A DNA stretch of 64,000 nucleotides from Candidatus Desulfovibrio kirbyi (GCA_013374015.1 BLLL01000004.1:23353-87352); one strand, 5' to 3'; counted from the stretch's first letter, positions 36,134-47,000 are shown. Notes: generated by a model not told the origin, from the letters alone. Made by a program: numbers and translations.

Positions 36134-37579
36134 ATGAAAATCTCTCCCCTGAGGCAGGACGCGCCGGATACGGGCGCAGACATTCCTCTGACATATGCCC
36201 GCACCTTGTCCTGGTTCTCGCTTGTCGTCATTGTGCTGACCAGTCTTGCGTTGTCTTTTTTCATTTCCAATTCGGCGCGGGAAACGCTGCTGACACGTCA
36301 GGAAAACTTTCTCCATCTGCTTGTGGAAAATCTGAATTACCAGATATACCGCCGTTTCGCCCTGCCAACCATTCTGGCGAATGGACACATATCCCTGCGC
36401 CAACCCTCCCAGTACGAACGCCTTGACCAGGTGGTGCAGTCCGTCATACACGGACTGCCGGTAGACCGTCTGAGAATCTATGATTTCTCGCACATTGCGG
36501 CCTACTCCACAAAAAAAGATGAAATAGGCAAATCCGGACTCGCCCCCCTAAATGTGGAAGACGTGCTGCGCGGAGAAACGCCGAAATCTCAAATAATTGC
36601 CGCTGTTCCCACATGGCAGGCCCCTTTCAGGGTGCCACTTGGCGACGGCACCTTTGTGCTGCGTGTCCTCTATCCGCTACGCGGCGAACCCCTGCAGGCA
36701 GGCATGTCTCCGCCTGTTATGGGCGCCCTTGAGGTCACTCAGGACATTACCGGTGACTATGAGCAGGTGCTGACGTTTCAAGGTATTATTGTGAGCATGT
36801 GCCTGCTTTCCTCAATGGTGATGTTCGCCTTGCTGTTGATGCTGCTCCACCGCTCCGAGCGCGTCCTGGCCGAACGCATGCAGAAAAATCGCCAGCTTGA
36901 AAACGAACTGCACAGCAATGAAAAACTTGCGAGCATGGGGCGTGTGGTAGCGAGCATTGCCCACGAAATCCGCAACCCTCTCGGAATCATACGTTCCAGC
37001 GCCGAATTTTTGCAAAAACGCGCGGACACAACGGACGTCGGGGTCTCTCGCATGCTTGGCGCCATTTACGATGAATCCGTGCGCCTGTCCCAGACGGTCA
37101 ATGATTTTCTGGACTACGCCCGTCCGCGCCAGCCCCGCCAGGATATTACGGATATCAATCAGATACTTGATCAGACCCTGGCTTTTCTGAAAGGCGATAT
37201 GGGCAGACGCGGAGTGACCATTAACCGGCAAACAGCGCCAAATCTTCTTGTGCGCGGCGACAAGGACCTGATCTACCGCGCCTTTTACAACATTCTTGTC
37301 AACGGACAGCAGGCTATGGACGGGCCAGGGACTATTACCCTGCGCGCACGCCGGGAGGGTGACCGCGTTTGCCTTGAATTTCTGGATTCCGGCAAGGGAT
37401 TTGACCACACAACCCTGCCTAGGCTGCTTGACCCCTTCTTCACCACAAAAGACAACGGCACCGGCCTCGGCTTGCCGATTGTGCAGTCAATTATTGTAAG
37501 CCACGGCGGCACATTGGAACTTGAAAACGGACCGGAAGGCGGGGCGCTGGCGCGGGTGTGGCTGCCCACAGCAAAATGA
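36134..37579 (+). CDS. Membrane sensor histidine kinase (orphan)
   Basis: A 481-residue two-helix sensor kinase. Helices are at about 26-46 and 214-238, enclosing a periplasmic sensory domain of about 165 residues. A short linker coiled coil (RMQKNRQLENELHSNEKLASMG) leads to the HisKA H-box AHEIRNPLG (His277). The ATPase domain has N box NILVNGQQAM, G1 DSGKGF and TTKDNGTGLGL. No response regulator is adjacent, so its partner lies elsewhere. The ligand is unknown. Confidence 0.92.
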   Translation: MKISPLRQDAPDTGADIPLTYARTLSWFSLVVIVLTSLALSFFISNSARETLLTRQENFLHLLVENLNYQIYRRFALPTILANGHISLRQPSQYERLDQVVQSVIHGLPVDRLRIYDFSHIAAYSTKKDEIGKSGLAPLNVEDVLRGETPKSQIIAAVPTWQAPFRVPLGDGTFVLRVLYPLRGEPLQAGMSPPVMGALEVTQDITGDYEQVLTFQGIIVSMCLLSSMVMFALLLMLLHRSERVLAERMQKNRQLENELHSNEKLASMGRVVASIAHEIRNPLGIIRSSAEFLQKRADTTDVGVSRMLGAIYDESVRLSQTVNDFLDYARPRQPRQDITDINQILDQTLAFLKGDMGRRGVTINRQTAPNLLVRGDKDLIYRAFYNILVNGQQAMDGPGTITLRARREGDRVCLEFLDSGKGFDHTTLPRLLDPFFTTKDNGTGLGLPIVQSIIVSHGGTLELENGPEGGALARVWLPTAK

Positions 37580-37659
37580 ATCACTGCCTGGGCAAATTAC
37601 GGCATTGACGAACCGTCGCAAGGCGGGTATGTTTACCCATTCCAAGGAGGCTCAAGCGC

Positions 37660-38469
37660 ATGGGCGCTGTCAATACACTCGTCATCACCGGTTACGGCAT
37701 AAATTCGCATTTGGAAACCGCGCACACTGCCCGCCTTGCCGGCGCAGACAGGGCGGATGTAGTACATTTTTCCGACATCGTCACAGGACAAACCCGTCTT
37801 GCCGACTATCACTTTCTCATTTTTCCCGGCGGATTTCTTGATGGAGACGACCTGGGTGCTGCGCAAACAGCCGCCATACGCTTGCGTTATATGCTGCACA
37901 GCAACGGCTCTCCGCTTCTGGACAGTTTGCGGGAATTCCTTGACAAAGGTAAACTGATTCTTGGAATCTGTAATGGTTTTCAGCTACTTGTCAAGCTGGG
38001 TATTCTGCCGGCGCTTGACGGAAATTGTTTTGAACGCCAGGTTTCCCTTGCTCACAACGATTCCGCGCGCTTTGAGGACCGCTGGGTGCGCCTGTTGTCA
38101 AATCCGGAAAGCCCCTGTATTTTTACAAAAAATCTGCCCATGATGACCATGCCTGTACGCCATGGCGAAGGCAAATTTGTGGCAAAAGGCGAACACTGCC
38201 TGTCCCGCATCGTCACCGCGCAACTCATCGCCCTGCAATACGCCGACCCGAAAACCGGCCTTGCCACACAGGAATATCCCTTTAATCCCAACGGTTCTGC
38301 AGTGTCTTTGGCCGGTCTTACCGATCCTACAGGGCGTGTGCTGGGCCTCATGCCCCATCCTGAGGCCTTCCACCATGTCACCAATCATCCCTGCTGGACA
38401 AGGGGAGAGTTGGACCCGCCGGGAACACTGCTCTTTGCCAACGCCGTGCGCTATCTGCGCAGCCAGTAA
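37660..38469 (+). CDS. purQ: Phosphoribosylformylglycinamidine synthase, glutaminase subunit
   Basis: Class I glutaminase of purine synthesis that supplies ammonia to PurL. The nucleophile elbow GICNGFQLL places the catalytic Cys at 104, and the His-Glu pair is in MPHPEAF. The 269-residue length fits the longer PurQ form. AAGGAGG lies 9 bases before ATG 37660. No other pur gene is nearby, so it is an isolated pathway gene. Confidence 0.88.
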   Translation: MGAVNTLVITGYGINSHLETAHTARLAGADRADVVHFSDIVTGQTRLADYHFLIFPGGFLDGDDLGAAQTAAIRLRYMLHSNGSPLLDSLREFLDKGKLILGICNGFQLLVKLGILPALDGNCFERQVSLAHNDSARFEDRWVRLLSNPESPCIFTKNLPMMTMPVRHGEGKFVAKGEHCLSRIVTAQLIALQYADPKTGLATQEYPFNPNGSAVSLAGLTDPTGRVLGLMPHPEAFHHVTNHPCWTRGELDPPGTLLFANAVRYLRSQ

Positions 38470-38485
38470 CGCCTGAAGAAACTCT

Positions 38486-39286
38486 ATGCAGCTTGACGAA
38501 ATATTCTCTGAAATTGAAAAAATCGCCCCACCTTCCACAGCGGCGCACTGGGACAAGTCAGGTCTTCAGGTTGCCTCGGACAGAAAAACAGCCGATGCGC
38601 TGGCGGTGTGCCTTGACCCTACGCCCACCTCAATCCGCGCCGCGCTTAACCACAACGCCCACTGTATTGTATGCCACCACCCGCTCTCACTCTCCCCGGA
38701 TCTCCCTTGTTGTCTGGACGCGTACCATGAGGCGTTGCGCCTGCTTTTGACAGCAAACGTCGCTCTGTACGCCGCCCATACCCCGCTGGACGCGAACCCT
38801 GCGGGGCCTGCCGGCTGGCTGGCTGAGGAACTGAACCTGACCAATCGCGCGGTGCTTGATCCCCTTGCCGACACAGTTGCGGATTTTCCCGAAGCCCTGC
38901 CGTCAGGCTTCGGCCTTGCCGGCGATTTGCCCGCGTCCCTTGAGGGCAGTGCGTTCGTACGCCTTTTGTCCCGCCACATTGATTTGTCCACTGCCACAAT
39001 CAGCGGATGCCTGCCCCGTTTCGTCACGCGCGTTGCCTACTGCACAGGATCAGGTGCCTCCCTGCTGCCTCAGGCCGGAAAAGAAAATGCCGAAATTTTT
39101 ATAACCGGCGATGTGAAGTATCACACCGCGCTGTCCACGGAAATCTGCCTGCTTGACGTAGGCCACCATAGCCTGGAAGAAGAAATGATGCGTCGCATGA
39201 GCCAGTTGCTGGCCGAACGGCTTTCCCCCCTGACGGTATGTTTTGTCCCGTCCGAATCACCACTACGCCTGGCCGTCTCCCCGTGA
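38486..39286 (+). CDS. Nif3-like dinuclear-metal protein (GTP cyclohydrolase I type 2)
   Basis: A 266-residue NIF3/YbgI-family protein. The metal-binding sets are visible: VCHHPLSL near the N-terminus, and GDVKYH and DVGHHSLEEE near the C-terminus. The family forms ring-shaped hexamers with two metals per chain; the reaction is not settled, so no symbol is given. ATG 38486 follows purQ by 16 bases, and the zinc-ribbon gene follows closely. This neighbourhood (Nif3-like, zinc ribbon, rnpB) is common in related bacteria. Confidence 0.9.
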   Translation: MQLDEIFSEIEKIAPPSTAAHWDKSGLQVASDRKTADALAVCLDPTPTSIRAALNHNAHCIVCHHPLSLSPDLPCCLDAYHEALRLLLTANVALYAAHTPLDANPAGPAGWLAEELNLTNRAVLDPLADTVADFPEALPSGFGLAGDLPASLEGSAFVRLLSRHIDLSTATISGCLPRFVTRVAYCTGSGASLLPQAGKENAEIFITGDVKYHTALSTEICLLDVGHHSLEEEMMRRMSQLLAERLSPLTVCFVPSESPLRLAVSP

Positions 39287-39304
39287 TGCCCAAGGAGGTT
39301 ATTG

Positions 39305-40051
39305 ATGAGCAATGCTATTTATTTTGAGCAAATAAAACAGTTGGTGGATTTGCAGAAAGTTGACGATGCCATCTTTGCCATCCGACAGGATATTGAGCGA
39401 TTCCCGCGGGCACTTGAGGATATGGAACGCCGCTACGAAGAGACTGAGACACAACGTGACAGAATTCTTGACAAACTCGCCCATCTTCAGGACCAGCAAA
39501 AACGTCTTGCCGTTGAAATAGACGACGACACAACGCGAATCAAAAAAAGCAAGAACAAACTCATGCAGGTCGGCAACACACGTGAATATTATGCCATGAT
39601 GCGTGAAATGGACAGCATGGAAAAAATCAACCGCTCCCGTGAAGAAGAAAAAATAATTCTTGCTGAAGAACTCCAGTTGCAAAACACTGCCCTGACAGAA
39701 ATTGACGCTCTGCACGCTGCCCTGAAAGAGGAGCTGGACATCAAACGTAGCGGCATGGACAAATGGAAACAACAGGTGGAGAACTCTCTGAAAAATTTGA
39801 ACAAAAAACGCGCCAAAGTCAGTAAAGGCATTCCTCAGCCCGTCTTTATGCGCTACGAGTTCATCCGCGTCCGCATGGAATATCCGGTCATTGTGCCGGT
39901 AAAAGACGGGATATGCTCCGGCTGCAATATTGCCGTGCCGCCGCAGTCGTTCATAGAACTTCAGCGCGGTCAGCAGATTCTCAGTTGTCCAAACTGCCAG
40001 CGGCTTATTTATTGGTGCGAACATTTTGAACTGTCTACAGAACCAGCGTGA
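39305..40051 (+). CDS. C4 zinc-ribbon coiled-coil protein (CT398/DUF164 type)
   Basis: A 248-residue protein. Residues about 10-170 form a long coiled coil rich in Glu, Lys and Arg. A C-terminal zinc ribbon has CSGC and CPNC pairs about 30 residues apart. The family is widespread beside Nif3-like genes and its role is poorly defined, possibly nucleic-acid binding. ATG 39305 has AAGGAGG nine bases upstream; a TTG three bases earlier is less likely. Confidence 0.88.
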   Translation: MSNAIYFEQIKQLVDLQKVDDAIFAIRQDIERFPRALEDMERRYEETETQRDRILDKLAHLQDQQKRLAVEIDDDTTRIKKSKNKLMQVGNTREYYAMMREMDSMEKINRSREEEKIILAEELQLQNTALTEIDALHAALKEELDIKRSGMDKWKQQVENSLKNLNKKRAKVSKGIPQPVFMRYEFIRVRMEYPVIVPVKDGICSGCNIAVPPQSFIELQRGQQILSCPNCQRLIYWCEHFELSTEPA

Positions 40052-40068
40052 ATTGCTGACTGTTTCCG

Positions 40069-40457
40069 ACAACAAACGGGCGCCGGACAAACCGTCGCTG
40101 CGGACGTATTGTCCGGAGAGGAAAGTCCGGGCTCCACAGGGCAGGACGCTGGACAACACCCAGGGGGGGAAACCCCCGGACAGCGCCACAGAAAGCAAAC
40201 CGCCACGCCCCGGCCATGCGCCGGAAGCGCGGTAAGGGTGAAACGGTGAGGCAAGAGCTTACCAGAGGCTGCGGTGACGCAGCCTGCTAGGCATACCCCG
40301 TCTGGAGCAAGACCAAATAGGGAAAGCGGTCGACCCGGCCAGCGCTTTCCGGGTAGGTTGCTTGAGGGCGCGGGCAATCGCGCTCCTAGAGGAATGACGG
40401 TTACGCGTGCAACGCGCGCGACAGAACCCGGCTTATCGTCCGGCGCCCGTTTGTTGT
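40069..40457 (+). ncRNA. rnpB: RNase P RNA (class A)
   Basis: The catalytic RNA that trims tRNA 5' ends. The universal core is clear: GAGGAAAGTCCGGGCTCC near the 5' side, GGTAAGGGTGAAACGGTGAG in the middle, ATAGGGAAAGCGG, and GACAGAACCCGGCTTATCG near the 3' end. The closing helix pairs ACAAACGGGCGCCGGAC (from 40072) with its complement at 40437 onward. The size, about 390 bases, is normal. Confidence 0.97.
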
Positions 40458-40521
40458 TAGTAACGGTAAAAATTGTTCATTCGCCTCTGTAATTTGGACG
40501 TGATCATCCCGATAGGAAAAG

Positions 40522-41739
40522 ATGCCTGATGCCTTTCAGAAACCTTGGGCGTTGATTTTGGCCGCCGGTCAAAGCAACCGCGCAGCCGCCGGACGGCCGA
40601 AACAGTTTCTGCCTTGGCGTGGAGTGCCGCTGTACTGGCATTCGGCGCGCGCAATGAGCCACAGCGCCTGCATTGGCGGCATCGTGTTCGTGTTTCCCGC
40701 GGATGCGCGGAACGAAGAGGAAAAACGCCTGCAAGACCTGCACAGACACGATAATTTGGGGCTGCCCTTTCTCACGGCCGATGGAGGCCCCCTACGGCAG
40801 GATTCTGTGCGCCTTGGTCTGGCGCTTGTGCCGCAAACGGTTAAACACGTACTGATTCACGATGCGGCGCGGCCATTTTTGCAGCCCGCCCTCATACGCG
40901 GCGTCTGCGCAACGCTTCATCAGGGGGCTGTGGCTGTCGTGCCTGCTGTGCCGGTAACGGACACCATCAAGGTTGTCGCCAACAATCTCGTTACCGCCAC
41001 ACTGCCGCGCAACACGCTGTCCGCCGTGCAGACACCGCAGGGCTTTCGCCTTGACCTTCTGCGCAGGGCGCACGCCGCAGCCCGTGCCCCCATGACCGAC
41101 GACGCCGCCCTGATGGAACAGGCCGGGCACGATGTGCGTGTCATTGCCGGCGATGCCGCCAACACCAAAATCACTTGGACAGGCGACCTTGACCTGCTGG
41201 CGGACCCGCCCCCCATGCCATGCCCGCGCGTGGGCTTTGGCTATGATGTCCATCGCTATGTGGGCAAAGATCAGGGACGCCCCCTGAAACTTGGGGGCAT
41301 TGCAATTGCCGGCGCACCGGAAGTGGCTGCACATTCTGACGGGGATGTGCTCCTGCACGCCCTGGCGGACGCGCTTCTCGGCTGCGCGGGCATGGACGAT
41401 ATCGGCAGACATTTTCCGGACAGCGACGAACGCTACAACAACATTTCCTCAACCGTACTGCTTGACCATGTGCTTGAACTGCTCCGCAACCAGAACATTG
41501 TCCTGCAAAACGTCGACATGACCATTATAGCTCAGAAACCGCGCATATACCCCTACAGCGCTGAAATACGAAAAAATGTCGCCCGCCTTCTCGGCCTGTC
41601 CGTAACACGGGTCAACCTCAAGGCAACAACCGAGGAAGGTCTGGGCTTTACCGGAAGATGTGAAGGAGTCAAGGTCTGCGCCATTGCAAGCGCGCTAACA
41701 GATTTGCCCAATCTGTCGCAAACAACGCTGGCCTTCTAA
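40522..41739 (+). CDS. ispDF: Bifunctional IspD/IspF isoprenoid enzyme
   Basis: A 405-residue fusion catalysing two steps of the non-mevalonate isoprenoid pathway. The N-terminal cytidylyltransferase (IspD, about 1-230) has ILAAGQSNRAAAGRPKQF and VLIHDAARPF. The C-terminal cyclase (IspF, about 235-405) has FGYDVHRY and HSDGDVLLHALADALLG with its metal ligands. The enzyme between them in the pathway (IspE) is not here. It is the last core gene before the BREX island, with about 200 bases of non-coding sequence after it. Confidence 0.96.
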   Translation: MPDAFQKPWALILAAGQSNRAAAGRPKQFLPWRGVPLYWHSARAMSHSACIGGIVFVFPADARNEEEKRLQDLHRHDNLGLPFLTADGGPLRQDSVRLGLALVPQTVKHVLIHDAARPFLQPALIRGVCATLHQGAVAVVPAVPVTDTIKVVANNLVTATLPRNTLSAVQTPQGFRLDLLRRAHAAARAPMTDDAALMEQAGHDVRVIAGDAANTKITWTGDLDLLADPPPMPCPRVGFGYDVHRYVGKDQGRPLKLGGIAIAGAPEVAAHSDGDVLLHALADALLGCAGMDDIGRHFPDSDERYNNISSTVLLDHVLELLRNQNIVLQNVDMTIIAQKPRIYPYSAEIRKNVARLLGLSVTRVNLKATTEEGLGFTGRCEGVKVCAIASALTDLPNLSQTTLAF

Positions 41740-41939
41740 GGTTACGCCAAGTCAAGCAGAATCCCTAAAAATTGAGCAAAACAATGCTCTTCAGCGGCAT
41801 TGGCTTGGCAGATTCAGGCGCAGGACTCAAATAGTAAGTAAATTCCTATAGCTTGAACAAATGATGTGCTTAAGTGAAAGGGGCGAATCTAAAGAGAACG
41901 GCCTTAGACAATTCTCATAATTTTGAGCAAGGGGCTTAT

Positions 41940-42139
41940 ATGGAAGAGAGATGGCTTTCTGTGGATAAGATAGCTGCCTTCTGGGAGTTAAGAAAGATTC
42001 GATCTATGCTTGGCGCAAGGAAAGGGGACTGCCTGCGCATAAACTTGGGCGGCTTTGGAAATTCAAGCGCGATGAAGTTGACAAATGGGTTAGGTCAGAT
42101 GCGTTTGGCGGCAAAAACAGCTGCGTCATACGAACATAA
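41940..42139 (+). pseudogene. Frameshifted excisionase-type HTH regulator upstream of BREX
   Basis: From ATG 41940 the frame reads MEERWLSVDKIAA, then loses one base near 41980. In the next frame it continues LGVKKDSIYAWRKERGLP, AHKLGRLWKFKRDEVDKWVR and stops at 42137-42139. Joined, this is a complete 66-residue HTH_17 (MerR-like, excisionase-family) DNA-binding protein of the kind often placed beside restriction or BREX genes. It probably regulated the operon that begins 37 bases later. A single missing base could also be a sequencing error. Confidence 0.75.
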
Positions 42140-42176
42140 GCCAACATGATTTGATGAATGATATTAGGTGGAGATT

Positions 42177-42683
42177 ATGGGCATAGAGCCGATTGATATT
42201 ATAAATCTCATCCAGCTTCGGGCATCTGTTAGCCTTATTGGCGAGCAGTCCAAGTGGTGGAATAGCTCATTTTGCGGAGCAACGGCAAAATCCTTTTTAT
42301 CACCCGTCTTTCCGAGAACATTTGTTTACGCTCAATTTCGGGGTGTAACAGCCTCCGCAGCCACAGTACATGATGAACGCATCGGCGTTGGTAATGTATT
42401 TCACCTCTTTCGGCTTCCCGAAGGTATGGAACAGGCTATTCACGAAATTTTGCAAAATGGTGAAGTTCCAGAAATCGCCAATATTCTGACCGATAAAAGT
42501 TCAGCCCTTCATTTTATTGAACAGTTTGCCGGTGATATTTCTAAATTGCCTCAAGGGCCTGTACGTGTTGGGAATTTAAACGATATGCGGGCATCTTCAG
42601 CCTGGGAATCGGGTGCCGCTCTCTTCTATTGTAGTGGATTTAAGCAGGGAACGGAGACTTTTCCGTTTTTTTCAAATCAGTGA
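42177..42683 (+). CDS. brxE: BREX protein BrxE
   Basis: First gene of the BREX operon, 168 residues. Motifs I recall for the BrxE family are present: KWWNSSFCGA, FLSPVFPRT, AQFRGV and VHDERIGVGNVFHLFRLP. BrxE was described as the leading gene of type 6 BREX; its role is not established. ATG 42177 follows GGTGGAG; a GTG at 42168 lies inside that ribosome site. Its stop overlaps the brxA start. Confidence 0.8.
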   Translation: MGIEPIDIINLIQLRASVSLIGEQSKWWNSSFCGATAKSFLSPVFPRTFVYAQFRGVTASAATVHDERIGVGNVFHLFRLPEGMEQAIHEILQNGEVPEIANILTDKSSALHFIEQFAGDISKLPQGPVRVGNLNDMRASSAWESGAALFYCSGFKQGTETFPFFSNQ

Positions 42684-43468
42684 TGAAAGAACGAAAATAT
42701 ACAGCACAGCTTCAAGCAGGACTCGGCATGGTTGAAGAAACCATGACCCTCCTTGACCTATGGTCGCCTGGAATGACTACTTCGCAGCTCTATGAAGAAG
42801 CCCTTCAATCAGGCAGATTTCCAGGAATTTCTGCCAGACGTCTGCTTAATTTTGTAAAAGAATGCTTTGCTCCGAGGGTTATGCTGGACGGTAATAAGAC
42901 CCTTTCTTATTTGAAAACCCTTCTCCCTAAACTCTCTTTGCGGGATACGGAGCAATTACTGCTGATATATACATGCCGCGCTAATGCCATTTTAGGAGAC
43001 TTCATTCGTGAAATTTACTGGCCAACCTATGCGGCTGGTCGTGAAAGAATAACAAACTTGGAATCACACGACTTTGTTGCTCAGGCAAATCAGCAAGGCA
43101 AAACGGTAAAACCATGGTCGGAAACAACCATCAAGCATGTGGCGTCATATTTGACTGGCACTTGCGCCGATTTTGGGCTTCTGGAGCGCGGAACAATCAG
43201 CAGCCGCAAAATTCTTTCCTGTCGGATTGGGCCACAGGTCGCTGTTGTGCTGGCCTACGACCTTCATTTTACTGGTTTGGGTGATAACATGGTTGTCGCT
43301 CATGCTGATTGGTCTCTTTTCGGAATGGAACGAGCCGATGTAATTGCCGAGCTTCGCCGGGCAGCTCTCAAAGGAGCGCTATTGGTGCAGGCGGCGGGAG
43401 ATGTCGTTCGGATTGGCTGGCAATGTAAAACCGCAGAGGAGCTTTCCAGTGCAATCTCTGAAAGCTGA
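42683..43468 (+). CDS. brxA: BREX protein BrxA (DUF1819)
   Basis: A 261-residue DUF1819 protein, a small core BREX component reported to bind DNA. Family features are the N-terminal helical segment (AGLGMVEETMTLLDLW) and SARRLLNFVKECFAPR. The start is ATG 42683 or GTG 42680; both overlap the brxE stop (GTGATG). It overlaps brxB by 20 bases, so brxE-brxA-brxB are translationally coupled. Confidence 0.9.
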   Translation: MKERKYTAQLQAGLGMVEETMTLLDLWSPGMTTSQLYEEALQSGRFPGISARRLLNFVKECFAPRVMLDGNKTLSYLKTLLPKLSLRDTEQLLLIYTCRANAILGDFIREIYWPTYAAGRERITNLESHDFVAQANQQGKTVKPWSETTIKHVASYLTGTCADFGLLERGTISSRKILSCRIGPQVAVVLAYDLHFTGLGDNMVVAHADWSLFGMERADVIAELRRAALKGALLVQAAGDVVRIGWQCKTAEELSSAISES

Positions 43469-44021
43469 TTTTGATGAATTAGTTGAGAGAATACGGCATG
43501 GCAGGGATTTTGCCCAGGCCAGCTTCGAGCCGGTATACTATCTCGTTTTTTCGCCATCTCAAATTCTTGAAGCGAAAAGAGCACTTCCCGCATGGCTTTC
43601 AAAGCTACGCAATGAAGGATGGGAGCCGCATATTTTTTCCATTGCTGATAATATATCTTCGATTCTAACATCAGCCGCGCCGAGAAAAATTTGGTTGGCT
43701 GCGGATCACAAGGCGCCATTAGACTGGAAGCGCACTAACGCTGCCTTGTCAAATGCGCTTGCCCAAGGAGTGTTGCAGTCAAAGATTGAGGCCAAATTAA
43801 GCGAAATGCAATCAACGCGTAACGCTTTGCTCCTGGTTACTGACTTAGAAGCCCTCCATCCGTATATACGTATCGGTGCAGTTGAAAGCCAGTTGTATGG
43901 GAAATTTATGGTTCCAACGGTTTTTTTCTATCCAGGCGAGCGGACAGGCAAAACTAGCCTGAAATTTCTCGGATTCTATCCTGAAGACGGAAATTATCGT
44001 TCAGTACATGTCGGCGGTTAA
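43449..44021 (+). CDS. brxB: BREX protein BrxB (DUF1788)
   Basis: A 190-residue DUF1788 protein required in BREX type 1 systems, exact role unknown. It has FEPVYYLVFSPSQILEAKRALP near the N-terminus in pieces, and the C-terminal VPTVFFYPGER and LKFLGFYPEDGNYRS typical of the family. GTG 43449 follows GAGGAG at eight bases; upstream residues in this frame lie within brxA and do not fit. Confidence 0.9.
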   Translation: MQSLKADFDELVERIRHGRDFAQASFEPVYYLVFSPSQILEAKRALPAWLSKLRNEGWEPHIFSIADNISSILTSAAPRKIWLAADHKAPLDWKRTNAALSNALAQGVLQSKIEAKLSEMQSTRNALLLVTDLEALHPYIRIGAVESQLYGKFMVPTVFFYPGERTGKTSLKFLGFYPEDGNYRSVHVGG

Positions 44022-44034
44022 GGAGGAAATAGAC

Positions 44035-47000
44035 GTGACTACGCAGATTAAAGAACTTTTTGATCCAGCCAAGGACATATACCGTACTATTGAAAAGGTT
44101 ATCACCTATGGAGCTTCGCAAGAGGCTCGTTTGAAGGCTGAAATCACCGAATATGTGGCAACCGAGAGCATCGAAGAGCAGTTTGAACGCTTACTGACCC
44201 GTATGCAGGAAGCGATGGATTCCGGCGGTGGCAATGAAGTCGGCGTATGGGTGTCCGGTTTTTATGGTTCAGGTAAAAGCTCGTTTACCAAATATCTTGG
44301 GTTAGCCTTGGACGAAAGCGTAAAAATTGAGGGGCAACCCTTCCTTAAAATGCTTCAGGACAGGTTTGCAAAACCTCAGACCAGGGCATTGCTGTCCGCT
44401 CTGGCAGCCAGATACCCCGCTGCTGTTGTTCTTTTAGATTTGGCCAGTGACATGCTCGCGGGCGCGACTATGGAGTCAGTATCAAATGTTTTATATTACA
44501 AGGTGCTTCAGTGGGCCGGGTACTCCAAAAATCTTAAGGTGGCCGCCTTGGAGCGAAAGCTACGGAAAGACGGACGCTATGCTGAATTCGCGACGCGGAT
44601 TCAGCAGGAGGCAGGCTCGCCTTGGAAAGATTTGCAGAACGATTCTCTTGTCCATGATAGTCTTGTTCCTGAAATAGCGCATGAATTATACCCTCAGTTT
44701 TTCAAAACTCCTACGTCTTTTACCACGGAACCAGCTGACATCATTCAGTTTGAAACTGATCGCGTCCGTGAAATGCTTGATATAGTCCGCGAACATACCG
44801 GCAAGGAATTTGTCGTTTTCATCATCGACGAAGTGGGTCAGTACATTGGATCAAGACCGGCTCTTATCCACAATCTTGATGGGTTGGAAAAAAATCTTAA
44901 GGAGATAGGCCAGGGCAAAGCATGGATTATTGGCACCGCGCAGCAGACTCTGACAGAGGATGACCCACGCGCTGCCCTGAACTCACCGGAACTTTATAAG
45001 CTCAAAGATCGTTTTCCCATTACGGTTGATCTGGAATCAAATGACATCAAGGAAATATGCTGGCGCCGTCTCCTCAGTAAATCATCAAATGGGGCGCAGA
45101 CGCTTGAAGTAATGTTCGACAGCAGTGGGCAATCGTTGCGCCATAACACAAAACTTCATGATGCCCGCTATTATGATTCGGATTTTGATAAGTCCTCTTT
45201 CGTCAAGTTATATCCGTTCCTGCCAGCACACTTTGACATTCTTCTTCACCTTCTTGGTGCGCTTGCAAAATCCACTGGCGGCATCGGTCTGCGCTCCGCA
45301 ATCAAGGTTATTCAAGATATTCTCGTGGAAGGGCCGGAACACCAAGACCCTGTCGGCAATAAACCAGTTGGTTGGTTGGCTACCACGGTTACTATTTATG
45401 ACGTTCTGGAACGTGACATTCGCCGCGCTTTTCCATCTATACATAAAGCGCTCGGCAAAGTCGGCATCCGCTTTCCCGGCTCTGCTGTTCATTCGGATGT
45501 GGCCAAAACAGTGGCTGTTTTACAAATTCTGGGCAATATGCCGGTATCGGCTCAAAATGTTGCCGGCCTGATGCATCCTAAAGTTGACGCTCCATCCAAA
45601 CGCACTGAGGTCGATGCGGCTGTCACGGAACTCATTAAAGACTCCCTCGTGCCTTTTGGCGAAAAAGATGGCAATCTTTGTTTTTTCAACGAAAAACTCA
45701 ATGACATAGACAAAGAACGCGCTCAGATTCCCATAAAATCAATCGAAACCCGCCGCATTATCAACAATGCGCTCAGGGAAACATTCAGTCCTCTGCCGTC
45801 GGTTCGTTTGCATGGAACGCTGACAGTAACCAGTGGACTTAAGGTTACTTCAGGTTCTAATTCTACGATTGCCTTGGCTGGGGAAACACATGCTGTTCAA
45901 TCTGTTGTGGAATTTGTCGAGCCACAAGATTACGATGCAGTAAAAAGCAGACTCATCGAAGAATCACGCCAATATTCCGCCCAGAACATAATTTACATCC
46001 TTGCTCGTTCTTCTCAGGAACTTAGTGAAAAAACTATTGAAATTTACAGATGCAGTGAAATAGTTCAAAGGCACAGCAATGATCCTGACGCTGAGGTCAA
46101 AGATTACTGTGCGGCGCAGAACGACTATTCAGCAAAATTGAATGCGGAACTGGAACGCCAGCTTAAACAATGTTTGTCTCAAGGTTCATTCATTTTCCGT
46201 GGTCAAGCGACAGCCGCAGACAGCATTGCCCCGGATGTTATTGATGCAGCACAAAAAAATCTCGGTATGGTAGCCGAGCAGGTTTTCCACCGATACAATG
46301 AAGCGCCGGGCAGGGTTGATACCCAAGTGGCTGAAAAATTCCTACGCATTGGAAATCTTCAAGCTGTTAATACATCGGTCGATCCGTTAGGTCTTGTACA
46401 GGTCGTCTCTGGAACCCCACGCATTAATACAGCGCATAAAGCACTGGTTAGCATCCACGACTACATTGACCGTTCAGGCATGGTCGAAGGCAGACGTTTA
46501 AGCGATTATTTCACAGGTGCGCCTTTTGGCTGGTCGCCTGATACTTTGCGCTATCTTATTGCCGCTCTTCTGCTTGCCGGAGAAATTAAACTCAAAGTGT
46601 CCGGACGCGAAGTTACTGTCAACGGACAACAAGTAATAGAGGCTCTGCGTACAAACAATTCATTCAAGCCAATAGGCGTTTCGTTGCGCTCTGAGCGCCC
46701 TTCCATTGAAGTTTTGGCAAAGGCTGCCGAACGGCTGACGATCCTGGCTGGAGATACCGTAATTCCCTTGGAAGACGCTATCAGCAAAAGCGCCGCAAAA
46801 CTGTTCCCCAAGCTGCAATACCAATTCGGGCCATTGGCTGAGAGGCTTAAAACACTATATCTGCCAGGGGAAGATCGAATCCGTGCGCTGAATCAAGATT
46901 TGACTGACGTGCTGCTGACAGACGCTTCAGACGCCCCTCAACGTTTGGGTGGTGAAGAATCACCGCTGTATGAGAGCTTGAAGTGGGCCACTGAGGCTGA

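Noticed and set aside
41740..41939. A possible attachment-site copy of the tRNA-Val 3' end (CAGGACT near 41820)
   Set aside because: Only seven bases match, which is expected by chance.
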